Assembly: GCA_047639615.1 (NCBI GenBank)
Contig: JBLIOL010000070.1
Coordinates: 1 to 19,566 of the forward strand
DNA length: 19,566 nt
Source of the DNA: CAYWNK01 sp047639615
GTDB taxonomy: Bacteria; Planctomycetota; UBA1135; GCA-002686595
Direction of reading: 5' to 3'
In this document: in pieces, positions 1 to 7,308 of the stretch
Numbering within the stretch: position 1 is the first letter of the stretch
How the letters are laid out: each line of letters opens with the position of its first letter
Notes under the pieces: generated by a model
The model's database searches: none
Told to the model about the DNA's origin: nothing
Seen by the model: the letters and a program-made list of their open reading frames with translations, nothing else
Made by a program: the position numbers and the translations under genes

Positions 1-275
1 AAATCGCCCCCGACTTCGAGCTAGCCACCTACCCCGAAGCCAACATCCTCTGCTTCCGCCACCTCCCCGAAGCCGAGTCCACAAACCCGGCCGACCTCGA
101 CGCCCACCAAGCCCGCATCCGCGCCGCCGTCCTCAAAGCCGGCGACTTCTACATCACCCAAGCCCGCCTAAACGACAAGCTCTGGATGCGCGTCACCATC
201 TCGAACCCGTTCACGTCGGAAGCTGACCTGGACCGACTGATAGCAGCCATCCGCGAAGCTGCTCAGCAGGACTAA
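1..275 (+). CDS. C-terminal fragment of a PLP-dependent group II amino acid decarboxylase
   Basis: This gene runs in from the left edge; only its last 90 codons are present, read from base 3 to a TAA at 273-275. The peptide contains NILCFRHLP, then a helical stretch, then GDFYITQARLNDKLWMRV followed by TISNPFTSEADLDRLI. That is the characteristic small C-terminal domain of group II pyridoxal-phosphate decarboxylases (the aromatic-L-amino-acid, glutamate, tyrosine and 2,4-diaminobutyrate decarboxylase family). In these enzymes the PLP lysine lies upstream, so the catalytic core is outside the window and the substrate cannot be named. Members remove the alpha-carboxyl group of an amino acid in the cytoplasm. 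Codons strongly prefer C at the third position, as in most of the window. It ends 33 bp before the convergent small membrane-protein gene. The family call is fairly secure; the specificity is unknown. Confidence 0.8.
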   Translation, partial: IAPDFELATYPEANILCFRHLPEAESTNPADLDAHQARIRAAVLKAGDFYITQARLNDKLWMRVTISNPFTSEADLDRLIAAIREAAQQD

Positions 276-308
276 CCAGTTCCCGCAAACCCAAATGCGC
301 GGATTCCG

Positions 309-635
309 CTAGCCCAATCGCAGCATGCTGGTCGCGCCGCCCAGGAGCACCCAGCCAGAAACGCCAGCGCACCAGCAAAGCAGCCCGCTGAGCCTGCCGG
401 CGAGCAATGCGCCGAGACCAAGCAGGAGCAGAAGACCGAGCACCATGATCGGCTCTCCCGAGAATGGCCCGCCCACTGGCCCGCTTATTACGTCCATCAG
501 CGCCTGCTGCGCCCCAAGATCACCAGCCGTACCGAGGATCACGAAGCAAACGGCGACCACTGCGAATCCACCGTAGGCGAGCCACACCCCATTCAGGTCG
601 CGCACCTCCAATGTGCGTGCTTGCTTTGGGCCCAT
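309..635 (-). CDS. Small integral membrane protein of unknown function
   Basis: I do not recognise this protein. From the ATG at 635 it is 108 residues. A short polar N-terminus (MGPKQARTLEVRDLNG) is followed by a hydrophobic segment at about residues 18-40. A Gly/Pro-rich loop comes next, then two closely spaced hydrophobic segments from about residue 63 to the end (VLGLLLLLGLGALLAG and LLCWCAGVSGWVLLGG), giving roughly three membrane spans. The frame stays open upstream to a TTG at 716, which would add 27 residues. I prefer ATG 635 because the extension is polar, starts with a rare codon, and would leave no promoter space before the divergent permease gene at 723. No clear Shine-Dalgarno precedes ATG 635. 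The hydrophobic pattern and intact frame support a real gene. It might be an accessory subunit of the neighbouring transporter, but that is only a guess from position. Confidence 0.6.
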   Translation of the reverse strand: MGPKQARTLEVRDLNGVWLAYGGFAVVAVCFVILGTAGDLGAQQALMDVISGPVGGPFSGEPIMVLGLLLLLGLGALLAGRLSGLLCWCAGVSGWVLLGGATSMLRLG

Positions 636-722
636 GGGCGCACCGTAGCACGACTTCCAGAGATTGCCGGAGATCTTCAAGAGCAGCCTGCGTAGCGGGG
701 TGACCTCCCTTCCCAAGCCCCC

Positions 723-3700
723 TTGAGTGTCCCGTTGCCTGCCCTAACTCAAGCTCGCGAGTTCTTTCGTTTCGAGCTCCGTCAACAGCTGCGTCAGCCA
801 GCTTTCTGGATATCCGTACTGATTTGCGTTGCGGCGGGGATCGGTCTTGCGGCTACGGATGTGGGCGCGTTGTCGGTGGCGGCGGGGCGCATTCCGCGGA
901 ATGTGCCCTACGCGATGCTGAACAACCTGGTGGGGCTCTCCGCCATGGGCATGTTTGTGATGCTGGTGAGCGTCGGGCAGGCGGCCATGCGCGACTTCAG
1001 TAGTGGTACGGCGCCGCTTATCTTTTCGAGGCCGGTGGTGACGCGCGGCTATCTGCTGGGACGCTTCGCAGGTGGGTATGTGGTTGGGCTCTTGGCGGTG
1101 CTTTGTGGCGCGCTGGCCTCGGTCCTGACCATGCTGGCCTTGCGCGGCAGCGACCCGGAGATTGGGCCGATCTCTTGGCTGACATGGGTGTACGGCATCG
1201 TCTGCATGCTCGCACCTAACCTGCTGTTGGCGGGCGCTTTGGTGTTCTTGCTGGCGCTCTGGACACGCAGCATGGGCGCGTCCTTCCTGGGTCTCTTGCC
1301 GCTGATGTTCGGGCAGGACATTGCCGAGGCATTGCCTGTGGCGATCTTCGGCTACCAGCTTCCGGCGTTGCTCGACCCGCTCGGGATTGCGGGGCTGGTG
1401 AGCGTCACGCGCACCTGGACCGTGCAGCAATACACCCATCAGATCCCTGGGCTTAGTGGCGACCTGCTGCTGAACCGCTTGATCTGGGGCTCGATTACCG
1501 CGCTTGGATTGCTCCTCTCCCAATGGGTCTTTGCACGCCGGACCCGGCGCGCGGACTTGGGCGAGCGCTCGCGTAAGCCGGCGCAGGTAGAGAGCGCCGA
1601 GGATGGAACCAGTAGCTCCGTGGCGAGCAGCTTGCCCCAAGCCAAACCGCAGCAAGGCCTTGCGCTTCAGCTGCAACAAATGCGGGCCATCATGCGCTTC
1701 GAATTGCGGCGCATGCTCTCCACGCTGACCTTCAAGGTGCTCTTCCTGAGCGCCCTGGCCTTCGCCCTCTATGGAGTCACGCGCGGCGAGCGCGTCATGG
1801 GCGTGCTGTCCGTTCCGGAGGGCCGCAATGTGGCCTTTGCGCTCAGGGGCAGCGGCAAGTTGGTCATGACCCTGCTCATCACGCTCTTCGCCGGCGACCT
1901 TGTCTGGCGCGAGCAGAGCACGCGCATGGGACTGATCCTGGACTCCCTGGGCAGTCCCCTGTGGACACGCGTAGCCGGCAAGCTTGGCGCCCTAAGTGTC
2001 TTGGTCTTCGGAACCATGGCCGCGCTGGGCGCGTGCGCTTGGGCCCTGCAGAGTTCCCTAGCTGAAGGCGTCGGCCGACCCGCGGAGTTCAGCCAAGTAG
2101 CCATGATGGTCGCCCATGAATCACTGAGCTACCTGCAGCTGGCAGCGGTCGCCGTGCTCCTGCAGACCATCGCCGGTGGACGCATGGCAGGCTACATGGC
2201 CATGGCCGGCTTCCTTGTGCTACGCCTGGGCCTCGTCGGCATGGGCTATCGCAGCGACCTCTACTCCATCGCCAGCCTGCGCATGCCCCAGCTCACCGGC
2301 ATGGATGGCTTCGGCCACAGCTGGCCGCGCGTGCTCCTAGTACACGGCTATTGGACGCTCATGGCGTTCAGCATGGCTTGCGCTGCGGGCCTACTCTGGC
2401 CCCGGGGCGTGCTCCTATCCTTCGGCGAGCGCGTGGCTCAGGCACGCCAACGCGCCGCGAGCGGCGGCGGCATTGCGCTGGCCTTCTCTCTCGCACTCAG
2501 CCTGCTCGCAGGACTCAACGTCTACGCGCAGATCGAGGCCCCCGGCATGGGCTGGAACCGCGACCAATTGGATGCCATCGCGGTCCGGTACGAAGAGGAA
2601 TTCCAGCACTGGATCGACGTCCCAAAGCCCGAAGTGATCACCCTTATGGGCGACATGGAGGTCGTGGGTCGCCAGGTTCACGTGCGCGGTCGCTACGTAC
2701 TCTCCAATCAGCACCCGGAGTCCATCGAGCGCATGCTCGTGGACTTTGGTCCGGACCTCGAACTCCACGGACTGCGCCTGCATGAGGGGTCGAGCGCAAC
2801 GGAATTCGAGCAGCTCGTCAGCACACGCAAGGCCTCCGGCCTGGCTCTCACCGACAACGTCGAGGGCGTACCCGGATCCGTGCTTGGCACCCAGGTGATG
2901 CACTTCGATCCACCCCTGGCCAGCGGTGCGACCATCAGCCTGGACTTCGACCTGGAGTTCGCGCCCAAGGGCCTAGGCCCGCGCCCGGCGGACCGCTGGA
3001 TCAAGAACAACGGCTCGCTACTCATGTGCGGCACGGGTACCTACGAGTTCTTCCAGGGCAGCCGCGTCTTCCCGAGTTTCGGCTACAACGCTGATCGCGA
3101 GTTGCGCTCCACCCGCAGCCGCAAACGCCATGGCCTTGAAGCCTGGGAGGGTCCAGTCGATCCCCATGCCTACGAGCAGGATCGCAGCGCACGCGACGTA
3201 CAAGGCGAAGCTGCCGCCTGTTCGGATTGGGCCCACGCGGAGCTCTGGATTCACACGCCCAGCGAGCAACACGCCATCGCTCCCGGCAAGTTCCTCGCAC
3301 GCACGCTGCAAGGCGATCGCGCGACTCACCACTACAGGACCAAGGAGCGCATCCAGGCCTTCTTCCCGGTGGTCATCGGCGAGTACGAGCACATCGGCAC
3401 GCGCATGGGTGAGGTCGATATCGACCTCTTCTACCACGCCGCACATCCTCAGCGCGTGCAGCACATCCTCTGGGCATTGGAGCGCTCGCTCGCCTACTTC
3501 GAGGAACACTGGGGCCCCTATCCCCACGAGTTCCTGCGCATGGGTGAGATCCCTGGCGCCAACAGCTACGCCTGCTCCTTCCCAGGCATGATGGCCTTCG
3601 CGGAAGGCATGTCCTTCACCTGCCCAGCGGGCGACGGTCACGCCCTGGACTTCCCCGGCTTGACCGACGCCGACGCGGAGACCACAGACCTGGATCCAAT

Positions 3701-4496
3701 CCTCTGGATCGTAGCCCACGAAGTGGCGCACCAGTGGTGGGATGCGGACGTGCTCCCGGCCAAGGCCCTAGGCGCGGGCTTCGCCTCCGAGAGTCTGGCC
3801 CAGTACGGCTCCTTAGCAGTGGTGCACGCGGAGTACGGCGAGGCCGTTGCCCAGCGCGTGGTGCAGTTCGAGTGGGAGCGCTACATGACCGGCCGCTCCT
3901 CTTCGGATCGCCAGGAGCGCACACTGACCAAGGTCGACGACCAAGCACACCTGCACTACGGCAAGGGCATGGTTGCCTTCCACGCTTTGGCTCAGCTAGC
4001 TGGATACGAAGCAGTCGATAAGGTCCTGGCTGAGATCGTCACGAAGCACGGCGGCAAGGACGGTCCGCCGCTCACATCGCTGCAGTTGATCGCTGCTCTC
4101 GAAGCCGGTCTACCTCCGGAACTCGGGCCCATCCTGCAGGAACTCCTGAGCGAGATCGCCTTCGTGGAGTCCGCCGTAACACGCGCCGAGCTGCGCGAGA
4201 CTGACAACACAGACACGCCCTACAGGCTGCACGTGGAAGCCGACGTGAAAGCCATGCGCGCGGACGGCGACGGCGCCGAGACACCCTACGACTACGAAGG
4301 CCCCCTCGAATTTAACGTGCTCTTCCAGGACGGCGAACCCGCCGTCAGGCTGGAAGCGCAAGTTACGGACGGTCGCGTGAGCTTCGACGCCAGCTTCCCC
4401 GCCCCGCCCACCTCAGTCCGCACGGACCCGCGACTCCTGCACCTAGACCGCGACCTGACCAACAACTCACGCTCCGTCGTGGAGCTAGCCCAATGA
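723..4496 (+). CDS. ABC-2 type permease fused to an extracytoplasmic M1-family metallopeptidase
   Basis: This 1257-residue fusion begins with two related permease halves. Each opens with a short amphipathic stretch (REFFRFELRQQLRQ near residue 12; AIMRFELRRMLS near residue 322) followed by about six membrane segments. A charged linker near residues 275-320 separates them. After a last hydrophobic segment (about 580-600) comes a long soluble domain. It carries the zinc motif HEVAHQWW with H999, E1000 and H1003, and a third ligand candidate, E1023, in SESLAQY. The usual M1 GXMEN motif is not visible; the equivalent stretch around 947-961 reads NSYACSFPGMMAFAE, as in the known permease/M1 fusions of Bacteroidetes. 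The start is TTG at 723: an in-frame TAG lies at 693-695, and TTG 735 is the only nearby alternative. The gene overlaps its ATPase by 4 nt. The peptidase domain probably sits outside the cytoplasmic membrane. The transported substrate is unknown. Confidence 0.9.
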   Translation: MSVPLPALTQAREFFRFELRQQLRQPAFWISVLICVAAGIGLAATDVGALSVAAGRIPRNVPYAMLNNLVGLSAMGMFVMLVSVGQAAMRDFSSGTAPLIFSRPVVTRGYLLGRFAGGYVVGLLAVLCGALASVLTMLALRGSDPEIGPISWLTWVYGIVCMLAPNLLLAGALVFLLALWTRSMGASFLGLLPLMFGQDIAEALPVAIFGYQLPALLDPLGIAGLVSVTRTWTVQQYTHQIPGLSGDLLLNRLIWGSITALGLLLSQWVFARRTRRADLGERSRKPAQVESAEDGTSSSVASSLPQAKPQQGLALQLQQMRAIMRFELRRMLSTLTFKVLFLSALAFALYGVTRGERVMGVLSVPEGRNVAFALRGSGKLVMTLLITLFAGDLVWREQSTRMGLILDSLGSPLWTRVAGKLGALSVLVFGTMAALGACAWALQSSLAEGVGRPAEFSQVAMMVAHESLSYLQLAAVAVLLQTIAGGRMAGYMAMAGFLVLRLGLVGMGYRSDLYSIASLRMPQLTGMDGFGHSWPRVLLVHGYWTLMAFSMACAAGLLWPRGVLLSFGERVAQARQRAASGGGIALAFSLALSLLAGLNVYAQIEAPGMGWNRDQLDAIAVRYEEEFQHWIDVPKPEVITLMGDMEVVGRQVHVRGRYVLSNQHPESIERMLVDFGPDLELHGLRLHEGSSATEFEQLVSTRKASGLALTDNVEGVPGSVLGTQVMHFDPPLASGATISLDFDLEFAPKGLGPRPADRWIKNNGSLLMCGTGTYEFFQGSRVFPSFGYNADRELRSTRSRKRHGLEAWEGPVDPHAYEQDRSARDVQGEAAACSDWAHAELWIHTPSEQHAIAPGKFLARTLQGDRATHHYRTKERIQAFFPVVIGEYEHIGTRMGEVDIDLFYHAAHPQRVQHILWALERSLAYFEEHWGPYPHEFLRMGEIPGANSYACSFPGMMAFAEGMSFTCPAGDGHALDFPGLTDADAETTDLDPILWIVAHEVAHQWWDADVLPAKALGAGFASESLAQYGSLAVVHAEYGEAVAQRVVQFEWERYMTGRSSSDRQERTLTKVDDQAHLHYGKGMVAFHALAQLAGYEAVDKVLAEIVTKHGGKDGPPLTSLQLIAALEAGLPPELGPILQELLSEIAFVESAVTRAELRETDNTDTPYRLHVEADVKAMRADGDGAETPYDYEGPLEFNVLFQDGEPAVRLEAQVTDGRVSFDASFPAPPTSVRTDPRLLHLDRDLTNNSRSVVELAQ
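4481..4484 (+). promoter_or_regulatory. Ribosome binding site for the ABC ATPase
   Basis: GGAG lies 8 nt before the ATG at 4493, inside the last codons of the permease-peptidase gene. It supports the first of two closely spaced in-frame ATGs (4493 and 4499) as the start. Confidence 0.6.
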
Positions 4497-5374
4497 CCAT
4501 GCTCACCATCCGAGGTCTCACCAAGACCTACGCCAACGGCACCCGTGCCCTCGACAACGTCGATCTGGACGTGCCCCAGGGCATGTTTGGCCTGCTCGGG
4601 CCGAACGGCGCCGGGAAGTCCAGCCTGATGCGCACCATCGCTACGCTGCAACAACCGGATGCGGGTAGCGTGCAGTTCGAGAACATCGATGTGCTGGCGG
4701 ATCCCGACGCGGCGCGGCGCGTGCTCGGCTATCTACCCCAAGAATTCGGCGTCTACCCAGGCGTCGGGGCCGAGTCTTTGCTCAACCACTTGGCCATCCT
4801 AAGCGGGCTCGGCAACAAGGGCGAACGTCGCGAATGCGTGCAAGCCCTGCTGCAACAGACGAACCTCTGGGATCAGCGCAAGAAGGCCGTGTCCGGTTTC
4901 TCCGGCGGCATGCGCCAGCGCTTCGGCGTAGCCCAAGCACTACTCGGTTCGCCGCGCCTCCTGATCGTCGACGAGCCCACCGCCGGCCTCGACCCCGCCG
5001 AACGCCAACGCTTCCTGGACTTGATCTGCGAAGTCAGTGAGCAAGTGGCCGTGATCTTCTCCACCCACCTAGTGGATGATGTGCGCGAGCTGTGCCCGAA
5101 CATGGCCATCCTCAACGAGGGTCGCGTACTCCAGAGCGGCGAGCCCGCCGCCTGCATCAAAGGCCTCGAAGGCTCCATCTGGAGCCGCTCCTGCGAGCGC
5201 GAAGACATTGATGTCCTGCGACAAAGCTTGCAGGTGATCTCCACCAAACGCCGCGCCGGCAAGATCACCGTACACGTCAACGCCGAGACTCAGCCCAGCG
5301 GCTTCGATGCGGTGCAACCTGACCTGGAAGACGTCTACTTCACGACTCTGGCCGAAGCCCAACAGCCGGCCTAG
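4493..5374 (+). CDS. ABC transporter ATP-binding protein, partner of the permease-peptidase fusion
   Basis: This 293-residue cytoplasmic ATPase has all ABC signatures: Walker A GPNGAGKSS at 36-44, Q-loop Q83 in YLPQEFG, signature motif FSGGM at 136-140, Walker B LLIVDE at 156-161 with DEPTAGLD, and H-loop H192 in STH. The fold and length match ATPases of ABC-2 exporters (the CcmA/NatA/DrrA type), which dimerise and drive a permease. The start overlaps the stop of the upstream gene as ATGA, and a GGAG sits 8 nt before it, so translation is probably coupled and the two proteins are made together. Residues after about 215 form the variable C-terminal region typical of these ATPases. No other permease lies nearby, so the fusion protein is the obvious partner. 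Because that protein already contains two permease halves, the complex may be one fusion chain with two ATPase copies (inference). Confidence 0.95.
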   Translation: MTMLTIRGLTKTYANGTRALDNVDLDVPQGMFGLLGPNGAGKSSLMRTIATLQQPDAGSVQFENIDVLADPDAARRVLGYLPQEFGVYPGVGAESLLNHLAILSGLGNKGERRECVQALLQQTNLWDQRKKAVSGFSGGMRQRFGVAQALLGSPRLLIVDEPTAGLDPAERQRFLDLICEVSEQVAVIFSTHLVDDVRELCPNMAILNEGRVLQSGEPAACIKGLEGSIWSRSCEREDIDVLRQSLQVISTKRRAGKITVHVNAETQPSGFDAVQPDLEDVYFTTLAEAQQPA

Positions 5375-5752
5375 TCAGGCACAGGACTCGCACTGGCCTA
5401 TCAACAGTAGGTCGTGCGCCCTGACCGTGAAGCCCTTGGGCGCCAGCCCTGCCAGGGAACCCGGGCAGCCAGGGATGTCGAACAAGCGATCACAACTCTC
5501 GCATAGGAAGTGGTGATGGTGTTCGAGGCCCGAGAGCTCATAACGCGGAGCCTGGCCGACGAACTCCACGGCGACCGCACGACCGGCTTCCACCACTGCC
5601 TTCAGGGTGCGGTAGACCGTCGTGAGGCTGATATCGGCCCCGCTCGCGCTCGAATCAGCGAGGATTTCCTGTGGGCTAAGCGGGCGCTCCGCGCTTTCTA
5701 GCACGTTGAGGATCGCCCGCCGCTGATGCGTCATGCGGATCATGCCGGCCAC
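5375..5752 (-). CDS. Fur-family metal-dependent transcriptional regulator (Fur/Zur/PerR type)
   Basis: The 125-residue protein has the Fur winged helix (MTHQRRAILNVLES; LSPQEIL; recognition helix TTVYRTL at 44-50) followed by a metal-binding dimerisation domain. The metal motif is HHHH at 78-81, then C84-x-x-C87, with a second pair C121-x-x-C124 at the end. The two CxxC pairs would hold the structural zinc, and the histidines belong to the sensory site. Sequence alone does not say whether it senses iron, zinc or peroxide; the His-rich target next door makes zinc attractive (inference). Starts are possible at GTG 5752 and ATGs 5743 and 5734. GTG 5752 is kept because a weak GGA lies about 9 nt upstream, and ATG 5743 is nearly as likely. 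It is divergent from the lipoprotein gene across a 59-bp gap holding a palindrome, and its stop directly abuts the stop of the convergent ABC ATPase. Confidence 0.93.
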   Translation of the reverse strand: MAGMIRMTHQRRAILNVLESAERPLSPQEILADSSASGADISLTTVYRTLKAVVEAGRAVAVEFVGQAPRYELSGLEHHHHFLCESCDRLFDIPGCPGSLAGLAPKGFTVRAHDLLLIGQCESCA

Positions 5753-5775
5753 TGTACTAAATCCGGACCCCTTAT

Positions 5776-5797
5776 TGCAAATGGATATGCATTAGCA
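5776..5797. promoter_or_regulatory. Near-perfect 22-bp palindrome, likely operator of the adjacent Fur-family regulator
   Basis: The left arm TGCAAATGGAT and right arm ATGCATTAGCA are reverse complements at 9 of 11 positions; the mismatched pairs are positions 4/19 and 9/14. The element is AT-rich within a GC-rich window and lies in the 59-bp gap between the divergent regulator and lipoprotein genes, 14 bp before the lipoprotein ATG. Fur-family proteins bind such AT-rich inverted repeats (for example the AAT...ATT core of Fur and Zur boxes) and often control themselves and a divergent target. Binding here is inferred from position and symmetry. The even-length symmetry and TGC/GCA ends differ from the classic Fur box. 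Confidence 0.7.
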
Positions 5798-5811
5798 GTA
5801 AGGTCTCGCCC

Positions 5812-6738
5812 ATGTTCCCCCGCGACTTCTCCAGCGCCTGCTTAGGCGGACTCTTCATGGCCGGCTGCGCAAGCACCCCGGCGGTCCCGAACACCCACAC
5901 CCACACCGAGTCCGATGTGGGACAAGGAACCCGGGAGCAGACCCAGCCCGAGCACACACCGGGCGGCTGGTTCGAGCCTTGGCCCGACCACCATGAGAGC
6001 CAGCACGACGCCCCCTACGTGCACAACTTCGGCCTCGAGCCGGCCTTCCTGGACCGCGACCTCTTCATCGACCTGCGTAGAACGCGCTCTTCCGACTCGA
6101 AGGACTTCGAGCTCGCTGCGGAACTCGAATGGGCCGTCACGCGCCGGATCGGCGTCTTGCTAGAAGCCCCCCTCGAGCGGCTAGCCCCTGAGATGGGCTC
6201 GTCGGAATCCGGCCTTGGGGATGTGGCGGTTGCGCTGCGCTTGCTGCTGATCGAATCGCCGGACTTCCTACTCTCCAGCAACCTCGAACTAGCCCTGCCC
6301 AGCGGCTCCGAGAGCAAGGGCCTCGGCAGCGGCGAGACCGGCTTCGCCCCCTCCTTCAGCGCTTGGTTCAATCTCGGTGGAAGGCTGCAGGCCAGCGCGG
6401 TGATCGGCACCGAGACCGGCCTGGAAAGCGAGGACACGGAGCTCTTCTACGGAGCAGCCCTAGCCTATGCCTTCCCCCAGGATGATCCGATCGACGCGGA
6501 CTCCCACGACCACAGCAGCGACCATGCACCCAGCGGTCTGACCAGCGTGATGCTGGAGCTCACCGGCCAAACAGCCCTCGATGGCCCGGACGAAGGAGCC
6601 GATTCCGCCGAGGTACTTATCGGAGTCAGCCGCAGTCTGACCGAGACCTGGGGCGTGCGTGGCGCGTACCAGTTCCCGATCGGGCCCGATCAAGAGTTTG
6701 ATAGCGCCGTGCTCATCGGCCTGACCTATCACTTCTAG
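5812..6738 (+). CDS. His-rich lipoprotein with outer-membrane beta-barrel-like character
   Basis: This 308-residue protein begins with a short signal-like segment ending in FMAGC, so Cys19 is a plausible lipidation site. Histidines cluster in the mature N-terminus (THTH at 28-31, then HH and HxxxxxxVH in the PWPDHHESQHDAPYVHN region) and again at H232, H234 and H238 in a DSHDHSSDH loop. The rest alternates polar and hydrophobic residues in beta-like strands and ends in LTYHF with a terminal Phe, as outer-membrane barrels often do. The layout resembles barrel proteins of the 'MetA-pathway of phenol degradation'/transporter annotation group, but I see no decisive motif. The His clusters suggest zinc or another metal, which fits control by the divergent Fur-family regulator. 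The gene shares a CTAG with the stop of the convergent Lrp gene. Metal uptake or efflux across the outer membrane is inference. Confidence 0.75.
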   Translation: MFPRDFSSACLGGLFMAGCASTPAVPNTHTHTESDVGQGTREQTQPEHTPGGWFEPWPDHHESQHDAPYVHNFGLEPAFLDRDLFIDLRRTRSSDSKDFELAAELEWAVTRRIGVLLEAPLERLAPEMGSSESGLGDVAVALRLLLIESPDFLLSSNLELALPSGSESKGLGSGETGFAPSFSAWFNLGGRLQASAVIGTETGLESEDTELFYGAALAYAFPQDDPIDADSHDHSSDHAPSGLTSVMLELTGQTALDGPDEGADSAEVLIGVSRSLTETWGVRGAYQFPIGPDQEFDSAVLIGLTYHF

Positions 6739-7214
6739 GCGTCAGACTCGCGCGGCAGCAGGTAGCTCTGCCGGTGGCTGAAGATCAGGTTGGTCTCCAT
6801 GTGCTCGACCTCCGGGCGCGTGGTGAATGAGTCGAGTGCGAGGTCGCGCAAGTGCGCGGCGTCGCGCACCTGCACGTGCACGAGGAAGTCGTTGGCGCCG
6901 GCCACGTGGTAGACATGGGTGGTCTCCGGGAGCGAGAGCACGTGGGCTTGGAATTGCTCGAGCTGATCGCGCGAGTGACGTTGGATGCGCACGGAGATCA
7001 AAGCCTCCAGACCGATGCCCAAGGCCTCGGGATCCACGTCCGCGTGGAAGCCCCGCAGGGCTCCGCTGGAGCGCAGGCGGCGGACACGTTCGAGGCAGCT
7101 CGAAGGAGCTAGCTGAACCAGGGCAGCGAGCTCCTTGTTGGATATCCGTGCATCCTTCCGCAGGGCCACCAGAATGCCGAAGTCGATTCGGTCGAGAGCG
7201 TCAATTCCGTTCAT
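6735..7214 (-). CDS. Lrp/AsnC-family transcriptional regulator
   Basis: From ATG 7214 the protein is 159 residues, the usual size of this family. LDRIDFGILVALRKDAR leads into a helix-turn-helix at about 24-50 (ISNKELAALVQLAPSSCLERVRRL). A short linker is followed by the effector-binding RAM domain from about residue 62, with the family's HVYHVAGANDFLVHVQV core and a C-terminal strand ending ETNLIFSHRQSYLL. Members bind amino acids and act locally on divergent genes. The frame is open to TTG 7238, with ATGs at 7235 and 7223. I chose 7214 because family members usually begin just before the LDRID motif, although no start has a strong ribosome site. It is divergent from a methionine gamma-lyase-type gene, the same layout as mdeR-mdeA of Pseudomonas putida (established knowledge), which suggests it senses a sulfur amino acid. 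Confidence 0.93.
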   Translation of the reverse strand: MNGIDALDRIDFGILVALRKDARISNKELAALVQLAPSSCLERVRRLRSSGALRGFHADVDPEALGIGLEALISVRIQRHSRDQLEQFQAHVLSLPETTHVYHVAGANDFLVHVQVRDAAHLRDLALDSFTTRPEVEHMETNLIFSHRQSYLLPRESDA

Positions 7215-7308
7215 ATACCGCATTCTATTCGGCATCAATCATACGCAGGCATGGGTTATACGAATGGGCGCCAGTTATCCCGAATTCCGTACGTGAACTA
7301 GAGCCACC

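Noticed and set aside
276..308. Terminator between the decarboxylase fragment and the convergent membrane-protein gene
   Set aside because: The 33-bp gap holds no inverted repeat with a T tract on either strand.
636..716. N-terminal extension of the small membrane protein from TTG 716
   Set aside because: The extension is polar, uses a rare start, and would leave almost no promoter space between divergent genes. A GGGAGGT on this strand has no start codon at suitable distance.
744..1679. A 311-codon open frame on the minus strand
   Set aside because: It is antisense to the permease part of the fusion gene, and its peptide is Arg/Gln/His-rich and without membrane or domain features.
7218..7232. 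Imperfect dyad CCGCATTCTATTCGG as an Lrp operator
   Set aside because: Only five of seven arm pairs match, it overlaps the possible 5' end of the regulator gene, and Lrp sites are too loose to call from one copy.
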